DNA of 64,000 nt from Candidatus Heimdallarchaeota archaeon LC_3. GTDB lineage: Archaea > Asgardarchaeota > Heimdallarchaeia > Hodarchaeales > LC-3. The translations under genes were made by a program, and so were the position numbers. The stretch is from NCBI GenBank assembly GCA_001940645.1, contig MDVS01000025.1, positions 13,754-77,753 on the forward strand, written 5' to 3'. The stretch's first letter is position 1; each line of letters opens with the position of its first letter. Positions 46,975-56,232 of the stretch are shown here, one piece after another. The notes beneath the pieces are model-generated. The model was not told where the DNA came from. It did not search any database and saw nothing but the letters and a program-made list of their open reading frames with translations.

Positions 46975-47868
46975 TCAATGATCTGGGAGGAGAATTTTAG
47001 AAATCTCTTGCCAAGAACCGATTAAGTCCCAGACATCTGAAGATTTGATTTTTTTTTCAATTTTTTCAAAAATTTTTTTTATATGTAGCGAATCAAAGTA
47101 TGTTATTTGTGGAGCAATAGTACATAGCATAAATTGACGCTGATTTCCCCGTACACTAGTATCAAAAATTGACCCAAAATAAATATATCCGAACCGGTTG
47201 AGGTTTCGTATTTGGAGTAAGACTCCTTCTCCATGTTCATAATCTTCATGACCATAAATCGCTACTGTTGTCTGAAATAATTGTACACCAATTTCATTTA
47301 TTGAAATTTTTATTGAATAGTCCTTAGGAAAAACATCTTTAATAACCGGTCCTAATTCTTCATCCCAAAAAGCATAAAACAAACAAATATCTTCTTGAAG
47401 AATTTTTCTTGTGTCAACATCCTCAACAAGTTTATTATCTAACATTTTCATAAACTTTTCATTAAATTTAGATAACTGCTTTTTTCTATGCAATTTTCCT
47501 TTTATAGAACTAAGTAATTCTTCTTCTTGAAATGGTTTAGTTATATAATCATCTATCCCTAATAATTTTCCTAATTGAATATCTTCTGGAGTCGCTTTTG
47601 CTGATAAAAATATGAATGGGATGCTAAACCATTTAGGATTTTTCGATATTGTTTTAAAAAATTCATATCCGTCCATTTTTGGCATCATAATGTCACTTAT
47701 AATTAAATCAGGTTTTCTATCTGAATTAGATAACGTATCAATGGCATCAATTCCATTAGATGAAGTAATTATCGTATAATCGTTAAATTCAAGCATCATT
47801 TGAATATTTTTCAATATTTTTGGATTATCTTCAACAACTAAAATGAGTTCATCCATATTTGACACCAT
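46975..47868 (-). CDS. Receiver domain fused to longin/DENN-like domain
   Basis: A 297-residue protein. Residues 6-125 form a complete receiver: VVEDN, phospho-acceptor D59 in ISDIMMPKMDG, SAKA, and ITKPF with K111. The C-terminal 160-275 has LFYAFWDEELGPVIKDVFP and DTSVRGNQRQFMLCTIAP. A strand ending in 'GP.i...P' and the phrase 'D.s.RG.qR.f.l..i' are the two typical marks of longin domains in the FLCN/NPRL2/DENN group. The longin call is by eye. Its gene starts 5 bases after the kinase gene, so the kinase is its likely phosphate donor. It may link two-component signalling to GTPase control. Confidence 0.7.
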   Translation of the reverse strand: MVSNMDELILVVEDNPKILKNIQMMLEFNDYTIITSSNGIDAIDTLSNSDRKPDLIISDIMMPKMDGYEFFKTISKNPKWFSIPFIFLSAKATPEDIQLGKLLGIDDYITKPFQEEELLSSIKGKLHRKKQLSKFNEKFMKMLDNKLVEDVDTRKILQEDICLFYAFWDEELGPVIKDVFPKDYSIKISINEIGVQLFQTTVAIYGHEDYEHGEGVLLQIRNLNRFGYIYFGSIFDTSVRGNQRQFMLCTIAPQITYFDSLHIKKIFEKIEKKIKSSDVWDLIGSWQEISKILLPDH

Positions 47869-47873
47869 TCATG

Positions 47874-49826
47874 TTATTTAGGAGCTTCATCTTTCCTTAA
47901 ATCTGGTAAAAAAGCGGAAAAAATACTTCCGATTTGATAGTTGCTTTTAGCATAAATTTGACCTTTGTGAAGTTCGACAATTTCTTTAGCAATTGCGAGA
48001 CCCAGACCGGTTCCTTGAATTTCAAGAACATCTTCTGACCGAAAGAAACGCTCAAATACAAATGGTAATTCATGTTGTTTTATTCCAATTCCCTCATCAA
48101 TTACTTGAATAAGGATTCCTGGTAAAATTTCGAGGTTATATTCTCCCAGATAATTTTCAATAATTTTAATCTCTATTTTTTTATATTCTTGTGAGTATTT
48201 TATAGCATTTTCAATAAGAATACGTATTATTTGATTTATTCTTGAGCTATCACCATAGAATTGAAGATCAGGATTAACATCAGCTATCAAATCGATCTTT
48301 TTTGATTCTAGTTGGGGAGTGAAATACATTTTTACTTCACTAATAATCTCTATTATTGGAAATACAAACATATTTAGCTCTATTTTTCCAGACTCAATAC
48401 GTGAAATAATTAATAATTCTTCTATCATCAAATTTAGAAGTTCTGAACTTTCTTTAATCATAGATAAAGTTTCATTAATTTGAACGGCAGTCATTTTATT
48501 TTTATAATTAATCAAGTTATTAATTGAAAGACTTATTGATGTGATCGGAGTTCTAAGCTCGTGAGACACATTTGAAACAAAATGCTTTCTCATATTTTCA
48601 AATATCTGAAATTTTGTTATATCTCGTAATTCAATCATAGTTCCTAATGGTTGATTTGAATTAGGAAGAAAAATATGGACTAGCGATGTTTGAAAATAAA
48701 TACCATCAGTTATTTCAATGATAACAGGTTTAGGATCTTTTGATGTAATAATCTTCAGAATTAAATCAATAAGTTTAAGTCCACATAAATCATAAATAAT
48801 AAATTTTTTGGGTAAGGTTTGATTACATGTTCTCTCAAATAAATCCTTAAAACTGTTATTTGCATAATAGAGTAAGCCATTATTTGATAATACTAATATA
48901 CTGTCAGAAATTGCATCGAGCATTGTTTCAATTCTAAATTTTTCTTTAAGAACTTCTTTGGTTTTTTCTTCAACTTTTTTAACTAAATTTTCCTGGGATA
49001 ACCGTAATTTATTTTCCATTAATTTACTATCAGTAATATCAGCATGTGTTCCAATTAAACGAACAGGTTCATTCTTATCATTGCGCAATACCTTACCATG
49101 AGCTAAAACCCATTTATATGAATCATCTTTGCATCTCATTCTATACTCAGCAATATAATCTGAAGTTTGACTGACTAGATGATCATTAATAATATCAATA
49201 ATTCTTTGATAATCATCAGGATGAACCCGACGATCCCATTCATCTGCTCGATTAGTTATTTCATATTCTTGATAACCTAGAATCTCTTTCCATTGTTTAG
49301 AAAAAAAAGTTTTCTTTGATAAAAGATTTGCATCCCAAACACCGATTTTACTATGTTCCAATGCAATTTTCCAACGATTTTCCGTATATTGGTTTTCTCC
49401 TTCTTTCAATCTGTCCTTAGAAATATCATAATTCAACCCAAATATCAATAAATTCGTTTGTTTGTTATCAGTAACATATAGAGTTAGATGAAATTCGTTT
49501 ATTTTACCATTCTTTAGTCTTAACCGGTATTGAAATTCAGTTTTTATTTTATGTTTGCGCGTAATCTCAAGGGAATTTAGAAAAATTTCTCTATCATCTG
49601 GATGCACGTAAGATAGATATTCCTCTATTGGAACTCTGTCTGATATTATTTCATAATCTAATATATTTTTATCTTTATTTAAGAAATGAATAATGTTGTC
49701 TTTATCGATAAACCAGACAAAAGGTTTGCAATCGGATAAAAAATTCTTAAATACTGGTCTTATAAAATTATCGAGTTCAATAATGTTCGTATTATAACCC
49801 CAACGACTATCAATAGTTGCTATCAT
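47874..49826 (-). CDS. PAS-PAS-PAS histidine kinase
   Basis: A 650-residue soluble kinase. Three PAS regions at about 30-137, 150-270 (with the classical PAC end LIGTHADITDSK) and 300-405 are followed by a short coiled coil, HisKA with H-box FVSNVSHELRTPI (His422), and a HATPase: N-box INQIIRILIENAIKYS, G1 VIDEGIGI, F-box FERFFRS, G2 GTGLGLAIAKEIVELH. All catalytic boxes are intact. It has no membrane segments, so it senses a cytosolic cue such as redox or a ligand. It is followed after 5 bases by the receiver-longin protein, its probable partner. The HisKA/HATPase is of bacterial type, suggesting past transfer. Confidence 0.92.
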   Translation of the reverse strand: MIATIDSRWGYNTNIIELDNFIRPVFKNFLSDCKPFVWFIDKDNIIHFLNKDKNILDYEIISDRVPIEEYLSYVHPDDREIFLNSLEITRKHKIKTEFQYRLRLKNGKINEFHLTLYVTDNKQTNLLIFGLNYDISKDRLKEGENQYTENRWKIALEHSKIGVWDANLLSKKTFFSKQWKEILGYQEYEITNRADEWDRRVHPDDYQRIIDIINDHLVSQTSDYIAEYRMRCKDDSYKWVLAHGKVLRNDKNEPVRLIGTHADITDSKLMENKLRLSQENLVKKVEEKTKEVLKEKFRIETMLDAISDSILVLSNNGLLYYANNSFKDLFERTCNQTLPKKFIIYDLCGLKLIDLILKIITSKDPKPVIIEITDGIYFQTSLVHIFLPNSNQPLGTMIELRDITKFQIFENMRKHFVSNVSHELRTPITSISLSINNLINYKNKMTAVQINETLSMIKESSELLNLMIEELLIISRIESGKIELNMFVFPIIEIISEVKMYFTPQLESKKIDLIADVNPDLQFYGDSSRINQIIRILIENAIKYSQEYKKIEIKIIENYLGEYNLEILPGILIQVIDEGIGIKQHELPFVFERFFRSEDVLEIQGTGLGLAIAKEIVELHKGQIYAKSNYQIGSIFSAFLPDLRKDEAPK

Positions 49827-50058
49827 TATAATGTACAGTATAAATAAGTTAAAATAATTATTTTATTTGTATAATATTAATATTCAAAAATATTCGCATT
49901 TATGTCTTTTATATAGTAATACACTTTTGCGTTTTCAAAATTAGGCGATTCTTCTTCTACATTTAAATATCCAAAAGATTTTAAAATTAATTGATATAAA
50001 GTTGGAAATAATTGAATTTATTACTCAATTAATCCTAAATACGCTAGTTTTATAATCT

Positions 50059-50295
50059 TTAAGTCTCAATTACTGTTAATGAGACCGTCTGAATAACATT
50101 TGGGATGTTTCGTAATTTTCCGATTAGAATTCGTTGAAGCTCTCCACTATTCTCAGCTTTTAATCTCACAATAAGATCGAATGCCCCTGTGATAATATCA
50201 ATTCGATCAATGAATCTTGGAATTATTTCTATGGACGATTTTACAGCCTTTTCAAAACCAGTTTGACATTTGATTAACACAAAAAGGATTGCCAT
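50059..50295 (-). CDS. Stand-alone Lrp/AsnC ligand-binding (RAM) domain
   Basis: A 78-residue RAM-domain protein, more divergent than the two others in the window. It has FVLIKCQTGFEKAV, IITGAFDLIVRLKAE (the 'G.fDl.v.v' core) and a final TVSLTVIE. There is no DNA-binding domain. ATG start. Possibly a ligand-sensing partner for Lrp-family regulators or for the other RAM proteins. Confidence 0.8.
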   Translation of the reverse strand: MAILFVLIKCQTGFEKAVKSSIEIIPRFIDRIDIITGAFDLIVRLKAENSGELQRILIGKLRNIPNVIQTVSLTVIET

Positions 50296-50423
50296 AAGAA
50301 AAATCTTCAGATGAATAAGAACTCTTTAATGTTAGTTTTCATTCCCATACTTTTTTTATAAATATTCACTTTTAATACTTTCGAATGTTATTTGGCCTTC
50401 TATTTTACTTGAAATATACTTGT

Positions 50424-50999
50424 TTAATGAATGAACATTAATATAACACCTGTTGTCAGGATGGTAAATCCTATATAAGGAATTATCTTAATTTTAGCAA
50501 TAAGACTTTCCACTTTTTCTGAGACATCAGCGTTATCTGATTCTTTTAAAATATTAAAGGCTAATTTGATTTCTCTGTTTTCTAAAAATAGATGAAAAAG
50601 GTATAATCCAGTTATCATAAGAATACCGAGCAAAAATAAAGTATTTTCGATCCTTAGAAAAAAATAATCAACATTCCAATAACTAATATCATTTAAAGTG
50701 TTATACCACCCAAGTAGGACAGCAAAAAAGGCTACTACACTTACGGTTCTAAAAATTCTAGGTATAAGGAAACCTATGATTTCAAATTGGGTTGATTTTT
50801 TCATCTGTTCAATTTTCGGCAATAGGATTGTAATTAAGAAAAAAACCATTCCCCACCACATGAATCCAGTAAGGATATGGATCATTCTCCTCCATCGGTA
50901 TTCTAGAGTCAGGATTATGAAAAAAATCACCAGAACGATAACCCATTTTAATAAAAGATATTTTCCTTTTGTCCAATCTTTATTATAGAACATTATCAA
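50424..50999 (-). CDS. CopD/DUF2269-like membrane protein
   Basis: A 191-residue protein with four or five transmembrane helices (about 17-33, 41-60, 83-100, 115-135, 170-190). The segment RRMIHILTGFMWWGMVFFLITILLP has the His and Trp-rich pattern ('ihil.g..W.Gg.ff...vlP') of the CopD/DUF2269 family of small membrane proteins, often linked to copper or heme. The wording match is good but short. It stands alone. ATG at 50999. Confidence 0.6.
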   Translation of the reverse strand: MIMFYNKDWTKGKYLLLKWVIVLVIFFIILTLEYRWRRMIHILTGFMWWGMVFFLITILLPKIEQMKKSTQFEIIGFLIPRIFRTVSVVAFFAVLLGWYNTLNDISYWNVDYFFLRIENTLFLLGILMITGLYLFHLFLENREIKLAFNILKESDNADVSEKVESLIAKIKIIPYIGFTILTTGVILMFIH

Positions 51000-51356
51000 A
51001 CATCCAATTGTCTTTGAACAACAAAATAATTATTGATTGTTTTAATTTTTTTATTCCGGACTCATTCACTGAAAAAAAAGGTTTGTGAAATAACTTTAAT
51101 AATTTTGTAGGGAAGCCTATATGATTTTTTAGTAATGCCTACAAAAAAAACCTTATGATTCCAGCATACTTAGAGAGTAAATGTGTGTTTAATTTTGTAT
51201 GCTAAATTTGAAGGATTGAATTTGAATGTGTTCCAATTTCACCTTAAGAAATTTCTCACTGTGGCGAATCACTAAAATAATCGTTTTTAAGAAATCTTCC
51301 ATTCTTTTCTCTTTTTGAGAAAGATTTTTAAAAGTCATTACCAAATAAATTACTTT
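51000..51356. other. Divergent intergenic region
   Basis: About 360 bases between the membrane protein and the RAM-domain gene. Two runs of A and T but no ORF; promoters for both sides are expected here. Confidence 0.35.
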
Positions 51357-51587
51357 ATGTCGAGTGCTTTTATTTTAATCAATAGTGAAACTGGTAAAGA
51401 GCGATTTATTCTCCAAGAACTAAGAAAAAATCCTTATGTCTCTAAAGCATTTATACTTAATGGAATTTACGACCTTATATTGCGTATTGAAGCTGATGAT
51501 TTGGAATCTTTAAAAAACATCATTTTCAAACACATTAGAACAATTAGATATATTGAAAAAACATTTACTATGATAATCGAATCCTAA
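51357..51587 (+). CDS. Stand-alone Lrp/AsnC ligand-binding (RAM) domain
   Basis: A 76-residue RAM protein. I chose ATG at 51357 instead of the longer frame from 51315. From there it aligns end to end with the minus-strand paralogue at 42765 (both begin MS.AF.LIN and end FTMIIE). Core motif ILNGIYDLILRIEA. About 48 of 76 residues are identical to that paralogue, so the two come from a duplication separated by about 8.5 kb. Confidence 0.85.
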   Translation: MSSAFILINSETGKERFILQELRKNPYVSKAFILNGIYDLILRIEADDLESLKNIIFKHIRTIRYIEKTFTMIIES

Positions 51588-52470
51588 ATCAAAAAAGCTT
51601 ATCTCCAGCTATCACTTTGTCCTACAAAACATCTAAACAAAAAATAATATTGTTCTTCTATTTAATAACTGCAAATTTTAATAAGCCGTTTAAATAATTT
51701 GACTGTTTATAATTTACAGGAACTTTATCCCAAAATTGAATTGAATTGGTCAATTTCTTTTCTTGAAAAGCTTGTTAACAAAGACATTTTCCGGTACTAT
51801 CCTCTTAAACTTATTAGGCCTTGATTATAAAATCGGAATAAGATATTCAACTGAAGACAAAATGGATTTTTGTATTATAACAAAAAACCTACTTACTTTC
51901 CCAATAGTTCATGTATTAACAAATGAAAATGACCTAGAAGGTATAGGTTATTTTCATCGGACACCTTTCCAATCTTTTGTTGGTCCAGAATAGATTTTTC
52001 CTATCCGTAAAGCTCCTTTTATAATAGAAATTATGGATCCATCACCAATGGATGACAAGTGTATGGTTCTTGTTAGTGTATCCTTCATTTTAAATTTATT
52101 ATCTTGAATTTACCTGTTATTCCTCTCCTGGGAACAATTTATGTTTTCATCATAGTCTATTTCTTGATTAGAAACAAAAGACGTCCGCTCAAAAAATAAA
52201 TAGTTATATAATTAGTTTTCTGATCGGGAATCTTCAAGTTCAGGCTAATTTGGATAGAGGAATAAGATATACTCTTACTAAGTTGTTATGAGGAATAATA
52301 CACCTACCAATTAATCAATTTATGATTTTAGACCATATGAACGGACATTTCTCTATTTTTTGGAGAATTGGAATTAATAACGAAAATGTTTCCTAAATTA
52401 TCCACCAAATAATAAGTGATGAGCCTATAAAAGCAACATTAGAATCATCAGTTAAATTAATGGGCTTAAA
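51588..52470. other. Eroded region with gene fragments
   Basis: About 880 bases with no complete gene. Two overlapping frames near 51700-51990 (one reading ELNWSISFLEKLVNKDIFRY, the other a 76-codon TTG frame) look like one old gene split by frameshift. The fragment at 52104 is listed separately. The whole stretch seems to be decaying. Confidence 0.4.
52104..52199 (+). pseudogene. C-terminal anchor fragment of an exported protein
   Basis: A 31-codon frame, TTG to TAA: LNLPVIPLLGTIYVFIIVYFLI followed by RNKRRPLKK. One hydrophobic segment and a basic tail is the usual end of exported proteins in this window, but nothing precedes it in frame. Likely a remnant; it could also be a mini-membrane protein. 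Confidence 0.4.
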
Positions 52471-52985
52471 TTATTTTTTTTTGTTTCTTAAGACTACTGA
52501 AAGAATTAGTATTAAAATTATTGTTCCAAATGTTAATCCATCTTCTACCTTTTTTGAAGCCAGTATTTCACCAAGATCGTCAATTAAATATTTTCCAGTC
52601 GCTGTATTTGCTTTAGAAATCTGAACATCTAATAGAACAAATTCAGCTATTATTTTAATTGAAATATTATCAGGAGAATCAAATTCTTTTACATCAATAA
52701 AATCAAATTGTGAAAATTGGAGGAGTCAAATTCCATAACTGACCGGATTTATCATATAAATGATAGTTATTAACAATATTTCTTGTTTCCACTGAAAATG
52801 CTTTAATAATCGTTGAAGTTGTTAGGAGTTTGTTTGATGTCTTATCGTGTCCAGATTTATTAAGAACTATAATTTCTTTCTTCTGTTATCCGTGGATACA
52901 TTCATTAATGGATACCACAGACTTATTGTTAGCTTGGGTTGGAGAATATACTGACCCATAAAATATTAATTTCAGTTAAAGATTT
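52471..52985 (-). pseudogene. Broken exported, membrane-anchored protein
   Basis: Minus strand. A frame reads IFYGSVYSPTQANNKS to ECIHG, then a TAA in frame, then QKKEIIVLNKSGHDK to LTPPIF. There the frame shifts at a T-run (CCAATTTTCACAA) and continues FDFIDVKEFDSPDNIS to LGEILASKKVEDG. It ends in the anchor LTFGTIILILILSVVL with tail RNKKK and TAA at 52471-52473. Joined, the parts give an exported protein of about 170 residues lacking its signal peptide. One stop and one frameshift make it a pseudogene (or two sequence errors). Confidence 0.65.
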
Positions 52986-53008
52986 AAAATGGGAAAAAGA
53001 TGTAAAAA

Positions 53009-53680
53009 ATGATGAAAAAACGAGATGTAAATTTATATATGTGGGTAATAATTCTTCTTTTCCTAAACGTTCCCTCCTCTAATAGCCAAATTATTCCTAC
53101 TTCATATTTCTCACCCCTAACAATAGGATCTGAATTCTCATGGCAAATAACAAAAAGTACTCAATATTTTCTATCTAAAAAATCATGGGGTAATCAAACT
53201 GGAGATATAATTGGTATTAACATCACCTCTATTGATAATAGTTCAGCAAGACCATATATTATAAATAAATATTTGAATGGGGAATTAATTGAGTATAATA
53301 ATACTTCATCTTATCAAGCAATCTCAAATAACTGGGATTATTGGGCAAGTGTCTATAATAGGACTGATTTAGGATGGTCAGCTTACTATATGCATTTTAT
53401 AGTCGAAAATACAAACTTCACCACGTTTACAATATTTTATAATGTTTCTGATCCTGGTATAAGCATTAAAATCCACTATGACATATTAACAGGAATTCAA
53501 CTCTACCGAAACGAGTTTAATAGCACAGAACAATTTGAAAGAATACTTATACTTTTTCAAGCACCTGATGAAACTGCTCCATTCTCATGGATTGAAGTTA
53601 TAATCTTAACTGGTGTAATTGGAGCCGGAATAATTTCAGTGGCACTCCTAACACTATATTTAAGGAGAAAACGTGAATAA
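53009..53680 (+). CDS. Exported, C-terminally anchored protein
   Basis: A 223-residue surface protein. Signal peptide (residues 8-26, then SNSQIIPTSYF), a beta-rich and N-glycosylation-rich body (many N-x-S/T), and a C-terminal transmembrane helix (WIEVIILTGVIGAGIISVALLTLYL) ending RRKRE. No named domain. The next gene, a multi-span membrane protein, starts 2 bases later, so the two are probably cotranscribed and may form a complex. ATG start. Confidence 0.7.
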   Translation: MMKKRDVNLYMWVIILLFLNVPSSNSQIIPTSYFSPLTIGSEFSWQITKSTQYFLSKKSWGNQTGDIIGINITSIDNSSARPYIINKYLNGELIEYNNTSSYQAISNNWDYWASVYNRTDLGWSAYYMHFIVENTNFTTFTIFYNVSDPGISIKIHYDILTGIQLYRNEFNSTEQFERILILFQAPDETAPFSWIEVIILTGVIGAGIISVALLTLYLRRKRE

Positions 53681-53682
53681 TA

Positions 53683-54411
53683 GTGGTGTTTGGCGCGGGA
53701 ATAATTAAAAATCTAAAAATCACCTTTAGAAACGACAAATATCTTGGAATTGGTATATCTTTTTTTATTTTAATGAGTTTTGGAGAATTACTTCTAGTTT
53801 ACTGGGTGACATCAACTATAGAGGGGGAATACATAACTTTATCATTAGTTTGGTTGAGTATCCTTATTCTCAACTGGGGATTAATGCGTGAAAATTTACA
53901 AAGTGAATATTTATCAAAACGATATAAATTCTGGTATTCATTATTTGTTCTATTCTTCATTTTAGGTGTGTACTTTGTATTGCTTTACCCAACAAGCCCA
54001 TCGCTAAATACACAAGTGGAACGATTCACATCTATCCTTCCGATAATTATTGGAAGTATGTCTTTGATTTCACTAACTAATTCATTTGTTTACAAAGATA
54101 TTGACGTGCATGAAAAGACTGGAAAATCTTATTGGCAGTTCAGAGATAAACATATTAAAAAATCTGAATGGAGAGTATTATTACTCATTCTTTCGTTCTT
54201 CCCAGTCATTTTGTTTGTAGGATTTCCGTTAGGAGCATTTCTCTACCAGTTATCAAACACATTCGAAATGGATGAAAATCTACGATACATAATAATTCTG
54301 TTCCCCATTATCGGAATAGTAATATTTTACACAATAATTGCTATTGTTTATAATAAAACAATAAAACAACATAGAGAAGATTTAATAATTAGTGAGGAAA
54401 AGAAAACCTAA
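53683..54411 (+). CDS. Six-span integral membrane protein
   Basis: A 242-residue protein with about six hydrophobic helices (about 22-40, 46-62, 82-100, 120-135, 158-180, 200-222) and charged ends. GTG start 2 bases after the exported protein. No transporter or enzyme family is recognised. The pairing with a surface-anchored protein suggests a membrane complex. Confidence 0.65.
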   Translation: MVFGAGIIKNLKITFRNDKYLGIGISFFILMSFGELLLVYWVTSTIEGEYITLSLVWLSILILNWGLMRENLQSEYLSKRYKFWYSLFVLFFILGVYFVLLYPTSPSLNTQVERFTSILPIIIGSMSLISLTNSFVYKDIDVHEKTGKSYWQFRDKHIKKSEWRVLLLILSFFPVILFVGFPLGAFLYQLSNTFEMDENLRYIIILFPIIGIVIFYTIIAIVYNKTIKQHREDLIISEEKKT

Positions 54412-54621
54412 TTAAAAATGATTTGTTGGCTTTTAATGATTTAATTTTGAATTTCATGATAGTTTCTTTCAACCTGATTAATTGAGTTAATTATATCTTG
54501 GACCAAGTAGTTAAATGTGTCTATATCTCTTTCAAAAAGAGTTCACAAAGAGTTGGACATAAAGAACTTAATTTAAGGGTATTTTTCACTTTCAAGAGAC
54601 AATTTGTATAATATGTTACAG

Positions 54622-55335
54622 TTAACGGATATAAATTCGAAACTCATTAAAAATAATTGTTAAATAATATATCAAAAATCCAAAGAAAATATAATTCGCT
54701 ATTCCATTGGATAGTTGAGTTATCAAGAAATAAAAACTAATAATAACTCGTAATATGAAATGGACCGGAGTTTCAAAAAGAAATAATGAAAAACTTGGAT
54801 TTTCAAATAGAACTAAAGAATAGGCTAAAATTAAAATAAAGATAGCGATAAATTGGTATAGGAAATAAAAATGGAGGTAATATTTTCGATTTAATGTAGA
54901 ACTTCTAATATAATGAATGAATCCATCTGAAATTATCATAAAAATTGTAATAATAACAAAAATTATCCACACGTTAGATTTAATTATTTGTCCAGTGGTT
55001 ATATATTCTTGATCTAAATGTACAAGTCCCATTAATGTGATAAGAACTAATAAAAACTGTAATATGATAATACTGATGAATTGAACTTTGGTTAGGCGAA
55101 CATGGTCAAATAATAACCAAAGTTTAAAATCTATCAATAAAAAGGATAAGGTCAGTGGAACTAAAAACAAAGCTCCAATAGGGAAATATAAATCGACTGA
55201 TGTTCTACCAAAGAGAGGATCAATTATTGTCCGAAATGTTAGAAAAAAACTGAAAACCATTAGAAATGCAAATACTAAGATAGGAAGTAATAGATAATTT
55301 TTATACTTTTTCAAGATAGATTCAAAATTATTCAT
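54622..55335 (-). CDS. Six-span integral membrane protein
   Basis: A 237-residue protein with hydrophobic helices at about 12-34, 45-70, 80-102, 115-137, 152-172 and 195-228. It is very hydrophobic and rich in Ile, Leu and Phe. No family recognised. ATG start. It converges with the 53683 gene across a 210-base gap that holds no supported feature. Confidence 0.6.
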   Translation of the reverse strand: MNNFESILKKYKNYLLLPILVFAFLMVFSFFLTFRTIIDPLFGRTSVDLYFPIGALFLVPLTLSFLLIDFKLWLLFDHVRLTKVQFISIIILQFLLVLITLMGLVHLDQEYITTGQIIKSNVWIIFVIITIFMIISDGFIHYIRSSTLNRKYYLHFYFLYQFIAIFILILAYSLVLFENPSFSLFLFETPVHFILRVIISFYFLITQLSNGIANYIFFGFLIYYLTIIFNEFRIYIR

Positions 55336-55441
55336 AAATAAAACCTCAGTTTAACTAAATGATGTTTAACTCGATCACGTTTAAACATTATTTTTCTTAA
55401 AGAATTTTCGATTCGGAAAAATATTATGTTTAAATTAAAAT

Positions 55442-55717
55442 ATGATAATAACTAACAAGGGAATTATTGGAAATTTAAAAGTTGAAAAGATAATGGAGAA
55501 TGAAATGTTATTAGATGCATATTTGGAGGAGGAATATATACCTGGAATAAATCCATCCATAGCTCGACTAATTAATCTGTTACATTTTTGGGGAGTGAAA
55601 CCAATTGAATCACATGGAGGATTTTGGTTTTTTGCTCATGTTACCACCACCTCTATTGATCCTACAGAAAAATTTAATGGATCTCCATTTTCAGTGAGAA
55701 GACTGGCTGTTCCTTGA
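55442..55717 (+). CDS. Possible gene overlapping a convergent neighbour
   Basis: A 91-residue frame. The first 65 residues (LLDAYLEEEYIPGINPSIARLI, then LHFWGVKPIESHGGFWFFA) have good protein character. The last 27 residues overlap, on the opposite strand, the end of the exported protein at 55636. The 3' part may therefore be run-on from a truncated gene. Unrecognised. Confidence 0.35.
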   Translation: MIITNKGIIGNLKVEKIMENEMLLDAYLEEEYIPGINPSIARLINLLHFWGVKPIESHGGFWFFAHVTTTSIDPTEKFNGSPFSVRRLAVP

Positions 55718-56232
55718 ATGAAATAGCTTTCTCCGGGGTTGACCACTGCATTAAAATATGGATTTGTATCGACCTTCCAAAGAAAGACATAATGTATCGC
55801 ATTTTCGTGTATAGGGATTTCTATATGACCTCCACCTTTTGAATAAACCATAGCAACAGCATAAACTCTATCTCCTTGACTGTCTAATATTTCAACAAGT
55901 ATATCGTTGAGAAAATAATTTATTTTGCTAGTGTTTTTTGAAATCCAGACCACAATAGATACGTCCTCACCCATTCGTGCATCGATAACATCTACTGCAA
56001 GGTCGAGCTTAATTCCATTTTTAAGGGTAGAAACCTGAGCAGCTATATTTTCTGGAACTTCAGGCAGATTATAGGGTTGATCAACATAGGTAATGTCTGG
56101 ATATATAGGATTATATAGTTCCTGTTGTTCTGATAACTCGGAATCTTGATTTATGTTAAGTATAGAAGGACTAATAATAATTATTCCTCCTATTATCAAA
56201 ATCACCAAAAATATTTTAACGCTTTTTTCCAT
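55636..56232 (-). CDS. Exported or signal-anchored protein
   Basis: A 198-residue protein with an N-terminal hydrophobic segment (KIFLVILIIGGIIIISPSIL, residues 6-25) that is either a signal peptide or an anchor. A beta-sandwich-like domain follows (VSIVVWISKNTSKINYFLN, ILDSQGDRVYAVAM, NPGESYFIQGTA). The 'isvvv..s...v....' strands resemble immunoglobulin-like domains of archaeal surface proteins. It has no C-terminal anchor. ATG start. Confidence 0.65.
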   Translation of the reverse strand: MEKSVKIFLVILIIGGIIIISPSILNINQDSELSEQQELYNPIYPDITYVDQPYNLPEVPENIAAQVSTLKNGIKLDLAVDVIDARMGEDVSIVVWISKNTSKINYFLNDILVEILDSQGDRVYAVAMVYSKGGGHIEIPIHENAIHYVFLWKVDTNPYFNAVVNPGESYFIQGTASLLTENGDPLNFSVGSIEVVVT

